Assembly: GCF_030062155.1 (NCBI RefSeq) | Contig: NZ_CP118269.1 | Span: 2,170,001 to 2,234,000 of the forward strand | Direction: 5' to 3' | Origin: Pantoea sp. Lij88 | GTDB taxonomy: Bacteria; Pseudomonadota; Gammaproteobacteria; Enterobacterales; Enterobacteriaceae | DNA length: 64,000 bases | Part shown: positions 56,270 through 64,000 of the stretch, in pieces | How positions within the stretch are numbered: the stretch's first letter is position 1 | How the letters are laid out: each line of letters opens with the position of its first letter | Translations under genes and position numbers: made by a program | Notes under the pieces: generated by a model | Seen by the model: only the letters and a program-made list of their open reading frames with translations | What the model was told of the DNA's origin: nothing | The model's database searches: none

Positions 56270-56649
56270 GGTAGTCATCCTGATAGTTGCTGTATGTATC
56301 GTAAAAAACGAACCAAAATTCGTAAGAGGTTTTTTTTGTAATCTGAAGCGTTATTAAACTAACTGAGAATTTACCCTAAAACCACTTTATTGCGTAACTC
56401 AAACTGACTTTGAGAATATGCCCTTTTTTGCCGCTGACGTCGCTTCAGGCATTCGGCCCGCTGAAACCCATCCACCCGTTTGGCAGCCTCGCTTGTATTT
56501 ACGCGTCTAATGCATCAATAAAACAGCATTAATCGCTATAAGCCATTAAAAACAGCAGGTTAAACATTTAAATGCCACATCATAAAGGCAAGTACCCTCC
56601 GTTATGATTAGAGTCACAACTAACAACGTTAGCCTCCACAGGGGTAAGT
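56270..56649. other. AT-rich intergenic region
   Basis: 380 bases between a leftward small gene and the start of the tetR leader. TAATGC...GCATTA near 56510-56535 is a loose inverted repeat. No gene seen. Confidence 0.5.
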
Positions 56650-56808
56650 ATGAGTATTGATAAACTGAGACTGAAAAAGAGTGAAAGCGGCTTGCCGCGC
56701 GCCTTTAAGCGAAGCGCCGGGATGCCCGGCGTCAGGGATTTATCAATACCGCCGTGTGCACAGGATAGGAATGGGCTTGAAAAAGTAAAACGATCGGTTT
56801 ACTTTTGA
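56650..56808 (+). CDS. Possible 52-codon leader frame, in frame with tetR
   Basis: ATG 56650 with GGGGTAAG upstream opens 52 codons that end TGA exactly before the tetR ATG (TGA-ATG-ATG), in the same reading frame. Product is basic and unrecognised. tetR has no ribosome site of its own because that region is occupied by a palindrome, so termination-reinitiation from this frame is possible. It could also be simple untranslated leader. Confidence 0.3.
   Translation: MSIDKLRLKKSESGLPRAFKRSAGMPGVRDLSIPPCAQDRNGLEKVKRSVYF
56781..56806. promoter_or_regulatory. Palindromic operator directly before tetR
   Basis: 26-bp near-perfect palindrome, arms AAAAGTAAA and TTTACTTTT around a central CGATCG (one A/G mismatch pair). 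It ends 2 bases before the TetR start, where an autorepressed TetR-family gene carries its operator. Confidence 0.75.
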
Positions 56809-57354
56809 ATGATGAAAAAGAGAAACGATATCATCCAGGCTGCCGAGCGGCTCTTCTACACACATGGCTTCCACGCCACCAGCACCGATCAACTCTGTCG
56901 GGAAGCGGGCGTCTCGACACGTACGCTTTATCATCACTTCGCCTCACGTGAAGCACTGACCGCTGCCGTGCTGAGTGCTCGCGAACAGCGTTTTATGGCT
57001 GACCTGCTGCCACCGCAGCAGCCAGAGGCAATAGCGCAGCTGTTTGTGGTGCTGGGCGACTGGACAAAGGCAAACGGTGCTCGTGGCTGTTTCTTCCTGA
57101 AAGCGTGGGGCGAGTATGCGGAACGCGACAGCGAGCTGGCCGCTCAGGCGCTGGCCTTCCGGGCCACCCTGCGCCACTACATAACAGAGTGTGTGACACA
57201 TCTGAACGGGGCTGAAGATCGGCCCCTGAGTGATGCCATCTGGATACTCTTTGAAGGTGCAATCACCACGGCGCTACTCACCGGCCCCGCGGCGGCCCGG
57301 CAGGCGGCTCAGGTCGCCCGTCAGCTGCTGCGTCAGAATGGCGCAACCGGATGA
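56809..57354 (+). CDS. TetR-family repressor
   Basis: 181 residues. N-terminal HTH IIQAAERLFYTHGFHATSTDQ and LCREAGVSTRTLYHHFASREAL; C-terminal ligand domain with a conserved GCFFLKAWGEYAERD. Shares ATGA overlap with the MFS gene, so it regulates that exporter and itself through the adjacent palindrome. Resembles the subgroup controlling YjiJ/YbfB-like MFS proteins. Confidence 0.9.
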   Translation: MMKKRNDIIQAAERLFYTHGFHATSTDQLCREAGVSTRTLYHHFASREALTAAVLSAREQRFMADLLPPQQPEAIAQLFVVLGDWTKANGARGCFFLKAWGEYAERDSELAAQALAFRATLRHYITECVTHLNGAEDRPLSDAIWILFEGAITTALLTGPAAARQAAQVARQLLRQNGATG

Positions 57355-58499
57355 GATCGTCTGCAGCGCTGGCGCTGACCGGTTTTAGTCTGATCGCCGT
57401 CACTTACGGCATGGCCCGCTTTTCATGGGGATTGATGCTGCCCGCTATCTCGTCAGAGATCCCGCTCAGCCCACAACAGGCGGGGTTGCTGTCGGCATGC
57501 AGCTTTGCGGCTTACTGCTTCACTATTCTCACTTCAGCAGCACTGACAGACCGCTATGGCGCAAGAGTGACCGCGCTGATGGCTTTAGTAAGTGCCACGG
57601 CAGGTCTGCTTCTGCTTGCGAGTGCCTCTTCATCACTGATACTGGCGGCCGGACTGTTTATCGCCGGAATGAGTTCCGGTCTGGCTTCACCCGCACTGGC
57701 CGCGGCGGTCAGTCAACGGATTACTACAACACGTCAGCCGCGCATAAATACGCTGATCAATGCAGGGACCAGCGCGGGTATCATGCTGACGGTGGTCATC
57801 CTGAGCCTGCTCCCTGGCGGCTGGCGCGCTGCCTGCGTGCTGTTTGCCCTGCTGTCTCTGGTCTGTGTGCTGCCCGTCATGCGCGTGTTAAAGGGTCAGG
57901 CTGCTGAACGCGCCTCCAGAATGCATCACTGGTATCAACGACTTTACCGCCGCTCAATGCGCCAGCTGATGGGTATCGCGCTGACGTCGGGTCTGATCAG
58001 TGCGGCATGGTGGAGCTTTGGATCGGCACTTCTGCGTCAGCATGTCGGTGTTGATGCAGAGACGGCCCGCTTACTCTGGCTGATTGCCGGGAGTGCAGGC
58101 ATTGCGGGTGCGGCAACCGGCCTGCTCGCTGCCCGTATCGGGCTGAATGGGGTTTACCGGCTGTCACTGTGCGGGATGGCTCTGCCGCTGCTGGTGCTGG
58201 CTTTTAGTCATGGTGAATCCATCGGCTTAATGGTCGCGGTTGCCTGCTGCGGCGCAGGTTACGTCACGCTGTCAGGCGTACTGCTGGTGTGGGGCGCTCG
58301 CGCCACCGCAGAAGACCCGGCGACCGGCGTTGGCATCCTGTTTTTTATGCTGGCGGCAGGTCAGGTTGTGGGATCGCTGCTGTTTGGTCAGCTTTACGCC
58401 TGCTGGGGTGCCACTACGGCCTTAACGCTTTTTACTATCGCGGCCCTGCTGTTACTGTTTGTGGCGCCCGCACAGAATAGCGGAGAGGCAGTTAAATAA
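57351..58499 (+). CDS. MFS exporter, YbfB/YjiJ-like
   Basis: 382 residues, about 12 membrane segments. GMARFSWGLMLPAISSEIPLS at the N-terminus is typical of the YbfB/YjiJ subgroup. Coupled to tetR by a 4-base overlap. Substrate unknown; a TetR-controlled exporter of a small toxic compound is the usual case. Confidence 0.9.
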   Translation: MRSSAALALTGFSLIAVTYGMARFSWGLMLPAISSEIPLSPQQAGLLSACSFAAYCFTILTSAALTDRYGARVTALMALVSATAGLLLLASASSSLILAAGLFIAGMSSGLASPALAAAVSQRITTTRQPRINTLINAGTSAGIMLTVVILSLLPGGWRAACVLFALLSLVCVLPVMRVLKGQAAERASRMHHWYQRLYRRSMRQLMGIALTSGLISAAWWSFGSALLRQHVGVDAETARLLWLIAGSAGIAGAATGLLAARIGLNGVYRLSLCGMALPLLVLAFSHGESIGLMVAVACCGAGYVTLSGVLLVWGARATAEDPATGVGILFFMLAAGQVVGSLLFGQLYACWGATTALTLFTIAALLLLFVAPAQNSGEAVK

Positions 58500-58651
58500 G
58501 CAGGCGTGGACGAAGGGAATAAAATAGCCGAAAAAAAAACAGATGGACGCAAATGCGTCATGCCAGACAGTCAGGAAATAAGTGCCCGACTCATCATGGT
58601 TAATAATGTCATCCGGCAGATTATCTGCGATATAAGAATTTCCAGCGCAAA

Positions 58652-58885
58652 TCAGATCGCGCGGATATTTTTAATGCGGGGATTAACTTTCTGCTGAAGT
58701 AAATCTTCTTCGGGACCCAGATAATAAGGCACAGCACACTGCTTACCATCTTTGGTAAAAATAATCTGGTTATCCTGCAGGAATAAGGCCGTGAAATGAC
58801 CCAGCACCACCCCATTTAATTCAAAGCAGTGATTTCTTGCTGCACGCAGCCCCTGCTTACTATTCAGAAAATCAACAAATCGCAT
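58652..58885 (-). CDS. Small hypothetical protein
   Basis: 77 residues from ATG 58885 with GGAGG 9 bases upstream (a GTG lies one codon earlier). Begins MRFVDFLNSKQGLRAARN and contains GHFTALFLQDNQIIFTKDG. Compact, soluble, mixed alpha/beta. Not recognised. Confidence 0.55.
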   Translation of the reverse strand: MRFVDFLNSKQGLRAARNHCFELNGVVLGHFTALFLQDNQIIFTKDGKQCAVPYYLGPEEDLLQQKVNPRIKNIRAI

Positions 58886-59178
58886 CACGCTGCGCCTCCA
58901 GATAATTAATCACCCCAGCCAGAATCGCAAAGATAATAGCCTTAACCCCGGCACGATTCATCCGGCTGAGGCTGTTTTCAGAATAGGCTTAACCGCCATT
59001 CAGTAGTGGCACTAAACCAACGTGTTTTTTATCCGTGTTTTTCCAGGAATATTCCTGGATAACAGGACAGAAATGAAATGGTGCAGGCACGTCATATTTA
59101 TATTGCGCCCTCTCCCCGCCCGCTATACCGTTGTTTTTCCACCAGGTGCAGATTTTCAGGTAAAAACCGGAGCAGGTT
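58886..59178 (+). other. Intergenic region with a perfect 18-bp palindrome
   Basis: 293 bases. TCCAGGAAT-ATTCCTGGA at 59042-59059 is perfectly palindromic and lies about 120 bases upstream of the GNAT gene. Purpose unknown; an operator is one possibility. Confidence 0.55.
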
Positions 59179-59700
59179 ATGGAAATTTTTGAGGCAGATG
59201 AACGCCACATCGCAGCGATTCAGCAAATCTACGCCTGGCATGTCCTTAACGGCACCGGCTCCTTTGAGACCGTGCCGCCCGACGCCGCAGAAATTGGCGA
59301 GCGGATGCGAAAGATTCAGCAGGCGGGCCTGCCGTGGTTCATCGCCGTCAGCGATGGCGAAGTCCGTGGCTTTTGCTATCTGGCCCCTTATCGTCCCCGC
59401 CATGCCTACCGGCATACGCTGGAAGACTCTATTTATATCGATCCCGGATTTCAGAAGCGCGGTGCCGGTTCACGGCTGCTGGAGCATGCTATCCGGTGGG
59501 CTGAGCAGAAAGGATACCGCCAGCTGATCGCTAACGTCGGCGACAGCGAGAACCAAGGGTCAATTGCCGTGCACCGCGCCGCGGGCTTTGAAATGACCGG
59601 CATCCTGCGATCGGTGGGGTTTAAACAGGGACGCTGGCTGGATACCGTTTTTATGCAGCGTTCTCTGGGAACGGGCGATACTGCGCTGCCGGTAGACTAA
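59179..59700 (+). CDS. GNAT N-acyltransferase, MnaT/phosphinothricin-acetyltransferase type
   Basis: 173 residues. Features: N-terminal EADERHIAAIQQIYAWHVLNG-like start, FCYLAPYRPRHAYRHTLEDS, acetyl-CoA loop QKRGAGSRLL, ANVGDSENQGSIAVHRAAGF and GRWLDTVFMQ. Acetylates the amino group of small amino acids such as Met derivatives or phosphinothricin analogues. Ribosome site AGGT. Single gene. Confidence 0.9.
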   Translation: MEIFEADERHIAAIQQIYAWHVLNGTGSFETVPPDAAEIGERMRKIQQAGLPWFIAVSDGEVRGFCYLAPYRPRHAYRHTLEDSIYIDPGFQKRGAGSRLLEHAIRWAEQKGYRQLIANVGDSENQGSIAVHRAAGFEMTGILRSVGFKQGRWLDTVFMQRSLGTGDTALPVD

Positions 59701-59800
59701 AATAGAATCAGAGTGAGAAAGACGTACTGGCCCTCGTTCTCCTCAGGAGAAGCTTCTGGTAAGGTGCCTTAACAAAAAATAAAAAATTCCGGAAACCTTT

Positions 59801-61012
59801 ATGTTGTCGACAATCATCTATCGCAGCCACATTACCGAACATGTGCCGCTCGAGACCCTGAATGATTTGGCGCTGAAAGCGAATAAAATTAACAAATCCT
59901 CCAGCGTCACCGGAATTTTATTGTTCAATGGCACACATTTTTTCCAGCTGCTGGAAGGCCCGGAAGCCGCGGTAAAGTCTGTCTACAGCCGCATTTGCCA
60001 GGATCCACGCCACCATAATCTGGTCGAACTGCTGCGCGATTACGCCCCGGCGAGACGTTTTGGTCACGTCGGGATGGAGCTGTTCGATCTGCGACTGCAT
60101 GATCAAGAGACGGTGCTGGAGGCGGTGCTGGCAAAATGCACCACGAAATATCAGCTGACCTATGCCGATCGCGCTCTGCAGTTCCTGCGCACATTTATCG
60201 AAGCGCGGGAAAAAGAGAACTATTTCGAGATCCCTGCCGCCAGCGGCTGGACGTTTATCCGTAATGAGTCACAGCAGCGCGAAGGTAACGCGGCGATGGT
60301 GGCAACCGATGAAGTCAGCTTTGCCTTTCAGCCGATCGTTGATCCCTTTGCCTGCGAAATCGTCTCACTGGAGGCGCTGCTGCGCGGCCCGCAGGGGGAA
60401 CCGCCGCTGGAGTACTTTGCCCGACTGTCACGTGAGCAGCTCTATCAAATCGATCTGACATCAAAAAGGATCGCCTTCGCGCAGGCTAAGCAGCTGGGGA
60501 TTGAGGGGATGACCCTGTCGATCAATCTGCTACCGATGACGCTGGTGGAAGTGCCCGATGCCGTCCCGTTTTTACTGAATGAGATTGCAGCACAGGGGCT
60601 GGTGCCGGAGCAGATCATGGTCGAGTTCACCGAGAATGAAATTATCTCGCAGCCGGAGGCCTTTGAAGCCGCTATCCGGCAGCTTAAAGCGGCCGGTATC
60701 AGTCTGGCGCTGGATGATTTCGGCGCGGGGTTCGCCGGGCTGTCGCTGCTGACCCGCATTCAGCCCGACAAGATTAAGATCGACCGGGCCATTATCTCTG
60801 ATGTGCATAAAAGCGGGCCGAAGCAGGCGATTGTTCATGCCATTCTGAAATGCTGCGCCTCGCTGGAAATTGGCGTTATCGCCGAAGGCATTGAACAGCC
60901 GGAAGAGTGGATGTGGCTTGAAGCGGCCGGTGTGACGCAGTTCCAGGGTTTCCTGTTCTCAAAACCTCAACTCAATGGCATCGCCGCCGTCGCCTGGCCG
61001 GAACTGATTTAA
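59801..61012 (+). CDS. bluF: BluF, blue-light sensor with degenerate EAL domain
   Basis: 403 residues, the same length as E. coli BluF (YcgF). N-terminal BLUF domain (1-95) with the flavin triad Tyr7, Asn31 and Gln49; short linker; C-terminal EAL-like domain (about 155-400). EAL motif present as EALLR, but DDFGAGFAGLSLL and KIDRAIIS deviate from active PDEs (DDFGTGYS), and ENEIISQPEAF also, so c-di-GMP hydrolysis is doubtful, as in E. coli. E. coli BluF antagonises the MerR-like repressor BluR on ycgZ-ymgAB. No BluR gene is seen within the window. Confidence 0.92.
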   Translation: MLSTIIYRSHITEHVPLETLNDLALKANKINKSSSVTGILLFNGTHFFQLLEGPEAAVKSVYSRICQDPRHHNLVELLRDYAPARRFGHVGMELFDLRLHDQETVLEAVLAKCTTKYQLTYADRALQFLRTFIEAREKENYFEIPAASGWTFIRNESQQREGNAAMVATDEVSFAFQPIVDPFACEIVSLEALLRGPQGEPPLEYFARLSREQLYQIDLTSKRIAFAQAKQLGIEGMTLSINLLPMTLVEVPDAVPFLLNEIAAQGLVPEQIMVEFTENEIISQPEAFEAAIRQLKAAGISLALDDFGAGFAGLSLLTRIQPDKIKIDRAIISDVHKSGPKQAIVHAILKCCASLEIGVIAEGIEQPEEWMWLEAAGVTQFQGFLFSKPQLNGIAAVAWPELI

Positions 61013-61238
61013 CCCCTGCGATTTGGACGAATTTGCGATCCCCTGCCTTGCTGGATCCTCCGGCTGCTGCTAAATAATTAACAGCGCCGGGGGATCATCT
61101 TTCTGTCATCTTCCCGCGTCACAGTCAGTCATAACAAAATCAGTGATTAAATGTTTAGCAGTCAGATGTTCAGTGTTTAGGCCAGCGCTACGCGCCATGC
61201 AGGCGACGTGACTCCAGGGACAGCATTTGAGGAACTGA

Positions 61239-61472
61239 ATGAAGCAAATTATTCGCGGTGATAAAGAACCCTCCCATATCCTGGCAGCGACCCGTGCGCT
61301 TGAAGCGCACTACTCCCGCTACGGAGAAGGTAATAAGTACCATCCCATTATCTATTCCATCGCCTACCGCAGCCGTTTCTATCAGGTAGAGGTGATTACC
61401 CGACGTGAAACGATGGTGGCTACGGTGATAACCGGGGTTCGTAACCTGACGCATCTCTCTGGCGCCGCCTGA
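61239..61472 (+). CDS. DUF4060-like small protein
   Basis: 77 residues. The pattern ATRALEAHYSRYGEG, IIYSIAYRSRFYQVEVITRR, MVATVITGVRNL fits the DUF4060 family as recalled (moderately sure). Function unknown. ATG preceded by GAGGAA. A 226-base gap separates it from bluF on the same strand. Confidence 0.65.
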   Translation: MKQIIRGDKEPSHILAATRALEAHYSRYGEGNKYHPIIYSIAYRSRFYQVEVITRRETMVATVITGVRNLTHLSGAA

Positions 61473-61518
61473 CGGCCACCTGCTCTTCTGCGGGGGCAGA
61501 CTGCCCCCGCCTCCCCGC

Positions 61519-62640
61519 TTAACGTCGGTAGAGTGAATTGGCCGGATAGATTGCGCCAATCACGCTCTGTTCCCGTGCGCCCGTCACCGCAGGCAGATTA
61601 CCCGGCAGGCCCGAGAGTGTGCGGAACGCCAGCCAGGCAAATGCCAGCGCTTCCATATCGTCACCGCTGATACCCGCCGCATCGGTAGTGGTCACTTCCG
61701 TGCCGGGAAGATGCGCCGCCAGACGCGCCATCAGCTGCGGATTGCGACTCCCGCCGCCACACACCAGCAGACGGTCACAGCCATCATTGAGTAACACCTG
61801 CTGCGTGATGGTGATAGCGGTCAGTTCGACCAGCGTGGCCTGCACATCCTGCGGTGCCAGACCCGGGAAATAGCGCAGGTGCTGTTCCAGCCAGCCCAGG
61901 TTAAAGTGTTCGCGACCGGTGCTTTTCGGCGACGGCAACGCAAACCACGGCTCACGCAATAGCGCCTCCAGCAGCGCCGGAATCACCGAGCCGCTGCGCG
62001 CCCACTGCGCATCTTTGTCATAAGGCTGCCCCTGATTACGCCAGATCCAGGCATCCAGCAGCATATTGCCTGGCCCGGTATCAAATCCACGCACTGGCTG
62101 ACCGGGGATCAGCACGGAAAGATTGGCGATGCCGCCAATATTCAGCACCATGCGACGTTCAGTGGCATCCATCAGCAGCGCCTGATGAAAGGCGGGCACC
62201 AGCGGCGCGCCCTGCCCGCCCAGCGCCATGTCACGACGGCGGAAATCGCCCACCACGGTGACGCCAGTTGCGGCCACAATCTGGTTGTTATCGCCAATCT
62301 GCAGCGTATTGGGTGCGTCACTCTGTGGCTCATGCCAGACGGTCTGACCATGACAGCCAATCGCCGTGATATCGCTGGCCTCCAGCGACTCGCGCTTCAT
62401 TAATGTCACCACGGCCTCAGCAAACAGCTGGCCGAGGCGGGTATCGAGCTGGCCGAGCTGTGACAGCGTCAGGGATTGTCCCTGACACATCCCCAGAATC
62501 GCCTGACGCAGTTCTGGTGGCATCGGATGGCAGTAGCTCGCCTGCTGGGCCACCATATTCTCATCAATGGCGGCCAGCACCACATCCACCCCATCCAGGC
62601 TGGTGCCTGACATTACCCCGATATAGCGTCCTGATTTCAT
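61519..62640 (-). CDS. anmK: Anhydro-N-acetylmuramic acid kinase AnmK
   Basis: 373 residues. Phosphorylates 1,6-anhydroMurNAc from peptidoglycan recycling, with ring opening. ASKHA-type fold; segments [80 protein letters not shown] at 62640 (AAGGA 6 bases upstream) rather than ATG two codons earlier, matching [14 protein letters not shown]. Right-hand backbone gene whose E. coli neighbour is mliC. Confidence 0.96.
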   Translation of the reverse strand: MKSGRYIGVMSGTSLDGVDVVLAAIDENMVAQQASYCHPMPPELRQAILGMCQGQSLTLSQLGQLDTRLGQLFAEAVVTLMKRESLEASDITAIGCHGQTVWHEPQSDAPNTLQIGDNNQIVAATGVTVVGDFRRRDMALGGQGAPLVPAFHQALLMDATERRMVLNIGGIANLSVLIPGQPVRGFDTGPGNMLLDAWIWRNQGQPYDKDAQWARSGSVIPALLEALLREPWFALPSPKSTGREHFNLGWLEQHLRYFPGLAPQDVQATLVELTAITITQQVLLNDGCDRLLVCGGGSRNPQLMARLAAHLPGTEVTTTDAAGISGDDMEALAFAWLAFRTLSGLPGNLPAVTGAREQSVIGAIYPANSLYRR

Positions 62641-62922
62641 AGCCATTCCTTACTTCCGGCGGGAAGTGCGATTCATCTGCGGCTAGCCTGACAAATAATG
62701 ATCGCTAATTCTATGATTAAATTGTTTTTATCCAATCGTGCTCACCGATAACGCAACGGGACTATTTTTAATCCGCGATTGAATTATTGTTGATCCTGCA
62801 TAGTCTATGCTTCGTTCAACCGTGTTTTATTCGGACAGGGATTAATTTGCCAGGTTTGTGTCTTATACTGAGTGCAGGATACAGCGGTAAACGTGGCGCC
62901 TTCTCGACTAAAGGAGTTTCAA

Positions 62923-63390
62923 ATGATCAAGCGTGTAATTGTGGTCGCTCTGGCCGGTGCTATGCTGGCAGGTTGTAGCAATACCAGTACGCTGTCGGGT
63001 GATACCTACAGTGCCAGTGAAGCGAAACAGGTGCAGAGCGTGTCGTACGGTACCTTAGTCTCCGTTCGTCCGGTGAAAATCCAGGGCGGCGATGAGAGCA
63101 ACGTTATCGGTGCAATCGGTGGTGCGGTGCTGGGTGGCTTCCTGGGTAACACCATTGGTGGCGGTACCGGACGTAGCCTGGCGACAGCCGGTGGTGCAGT
63201 TCTGGGTGGCGTAGCCGGTCAGGGCGTACAGGGCGCAGTTAATAAAACAGATGGTGTTGAGCTGGAAATCCGCAAGGATGATGGCAACACCATCATGGTG
63301 GTTCAGAAACAGGACGCCTCGCGTTATTCCGTTGGCCAGCGTGTCGCGATGGCCTCTAACGGCAGCCAGGTGACGGTTTCACCTCGCTAA
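62923..63390 (+). CDS. slyB: Outer-membrane lipoprotein SlyB
   Basis: 155 residues from ATG 62923 with AAGGAG 6 bases upstream (an in-frame start 17 codons earlier is rejected). Signal peptide with lipobox MLAGCSNTS, then the glycine-rich 17-kDa antigen-like AIGGAVLGGFLGNTIGGGTG and GGAVLGGVAGQGVQG repeats predicted to insert in the outer membrane, and a C-terminal SH3-like domain. PhoP-dependent in Salmonella and E. coli; a PhoP box could not be assigned here. Confidence 0.96.
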   Translation: MIKRVIVVALAGAMLAGCSNTSTLSGDTYSASEAKQVQSVSYGTLVSVRPVKIQGGDESNVIGAIGGAVLGGFLGNTIGGGTGRSLATAGGAVLGGVAGQGVQGAVNKTDGVELEIRKDDGNTIMVVQKQDASRYSVGQRVAMASNGSQVTVSPR

Positions 63391-63403
63391 CGCTGTAAAA
63401 CAA

Positions 63404-63433
63404 AAAACCGACGCCCTGGCGTCGGTTTTTTTA
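63404..63433. terminator. Bidirectional terminator between slyB and slyA
   Basis: Stem CCGACGCC-CT-GGCGTCGG with A-run before and T-run after, so it serves both convergent genes. Confidence 0.93.
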
Positions 63434-63868
63434 TTTCTCTTTGTTCTGAAGTTCGAGAATGTTTTTCTCAAGCCGGGCAATCAGCGTCACCATCTGACTG
63501 ATCTCTTCCCGACTGATGCCGGACAGAATGTCGTCCCGCGTTTCATCAATCACACTCTCAACCTGTTCGATAATCGGCTCCGCCTGCTGCGTCAGCTTAA
63601 TGCGCTTGGCACGACGATCGTTGGCGCAGGTCGAACGGGTAATGAGTCCTTTCTCTTCCAGCTGGTCCAGCGTGCGCACCAGCGACGGCTGTTCAATACC
63701 GATCGCCTTGGCTAACTGAATCTGCGACTGTTCGGGCGGCAGTTGATGAATATTGTGCAACGTCACCCAGTGAGTCTGAGTCAGCTCAAGCGGCTTGAGC
63801 CGCTGATCAATCAACGCGCGCCAGATGCGCACCAGGCGAGATAAATCCGTTCCGAGGGGCGTATCCAT
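63431..63868 (-). CDS. slyA: Transcriptional regulator SlyA (MarR family)
   Basis: 145 residues, nearly the E. coli length. MarR winged HTH with [48 protein letters not shown] and [16 protein letters not shown] wing. Antagonises H-NS at many virulence, haemolysin and envelope genes. A near-consensus SlyA site lies just upstream, fitting autoregulation. Ribosome site AAGGAG. Confidence 0.96.
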   Translation of the reverse strand: MDTPLGTDLSRLVRIWRALIDQRLKPLELTQTHWVTLHNIHQLPPEQSQIQLAKAIGIEQPSLVRTLDQLEEKGLITRSTCANDRRAKRIKLTQQAEPIIEQVESVIDETRDDILSGISREEISQMVTLIARLEKNILELQNKEK

Positions 63869-63883
63869 TTCATCTCCTTATAA

Positions 63884-63895
63884 TTAGCTTGCTAG
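63884..63895. promoter_or_regulatory. SlyA-binding-site-like palindrome upstream of slyA
   Basis: TTAGCTTGCTAG, whose reverse complement matches the SlyA consensus TTAGCAAGCTAA at 11 of 12 positions. Lies 15-27 bases upstream of the ATG, consistent with autoregulation. Confidence 0.7.
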
Positions 63896-63940
63896 CTATC
63901 AAGCCAGATTTTACACTATTCTGCGAGTTTACAGGACAAA

Positions 63941-64000
63941 TTACAAATCCCCGACCAGGGCATGATAACGGGGCAGCGCTTCCACTCTGCCGTTTGGGTT
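63941..64000 (-). CDS. 3' end of an unidentified gene
   Basis: The last 20 codons of a minus-strand frame run off the right edge and end with TAA at 63943-63941 (tail NPNGRVEALPRYHALVGDL). Too short to identify. The C-terminal look is soluble. Confidence 0.4.
   Translation of the reverse strand, partial: NPNGRVEALPRYHALVGDL

Noticed and set aside
62641..62922. PhoP box upstream of slyB
   Set aside because: No clear GTTTA-N5-GTTTA pair could be placed, although PhoP control is known in relatives.
1..64000. tRNA, rRNA, CRISPR arrays, IS elements, integrases
   Set aside because: Looked for cloverleaf-like genes, regularly spaced repeats and transposase motifs; none was evident by eye.

Overview
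The window reads as chromosome of a plant-associated Enterobacterales, most likely Erwiniaceae close to Pantoea (inference from gene content and the apparent closeness of core proteins to E. coli; no search was run). The two ends carry a familiar enterobacterial backbone. On the left are rsxG(end)-rsxE-nth, an HPP-family membrane protein gene, dtpA, gstA, pdxY-tyrS, pdxH and mliC (about 1-9.5 kb). On the right are anmK-slyB-slyA (61.5-64 kb). In E. coli mliC and anmK are neighbours. Here about 52 kb lies between them, so nearly the whole middle of the window is accessory relative to that reference order.

9.6-12.1 kb holds small stress/envelope proteins: two tandem DUF903-type lipoproteins, a YcgZ-like protein and small unknowns. 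12.2-25.6 kb is a single-direction run of twelve genes: PrpF/GalD-type isomerase, MFS carrier, fumarylacetoacetase-fold enzyme, citC-D-E-F-X-G (citrate lyase and its maturation), a small alpha/beta hydrolase, a second aconitase B and a DASS-family carboxylate transporter. It is faced by a divergent LysR regulator. The proposed reading is one pathway taking trans-aconitate (or cis-aconitate/citrate) to oxaloacetate plus acetate, then pyruvate. A second MFS/LysR pair follows (26.8-29.3 kb).

29.3-35.5 kb is a broken umuDC locus. umuD with its LexA box sits 4.5 kb from umuC, a 44-bp copy of the umuC start remains after umuD, and a galactarate/talarate cassette (LacI regulator, dehydratase, MFS transporter, terminator) lies between. 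The intact umuC is now preceded by an unrecognised small gene with its own perfect LexA box.

35.8-47.8 kb is stress-rich: an AriR/YmgB-like protein with a candidate ~88-nt small RNA upstream, manganese catalase, a YghA-like dehydrogenase, UV-damage endonuclease UvsE, YjbR, an orphan antitoxin-like HTH protein, ZinT under a textbook Zur box, KatE, a chemoreceptor and a YbdG-type mechanosensitive channel. 48.5-55 kb is treZ-treY-glgX, which makes trehalose from glycogen or malto-oligosaccharides. 55-61.5 kb carries an SDR, small unknown proteins, a TetR-MFS operon with a palindromic operator, a GNAT acyltransferase and BluF (blue-light receptor).

Across the accessory part many genes serve osmotic, oxidative, UV, light and zinc stress, or use of plant organic and sugar acids, consistent with life on plant surfaces. 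No rRNA, tRNA, CRISPR array or recognisable IS element was seen.
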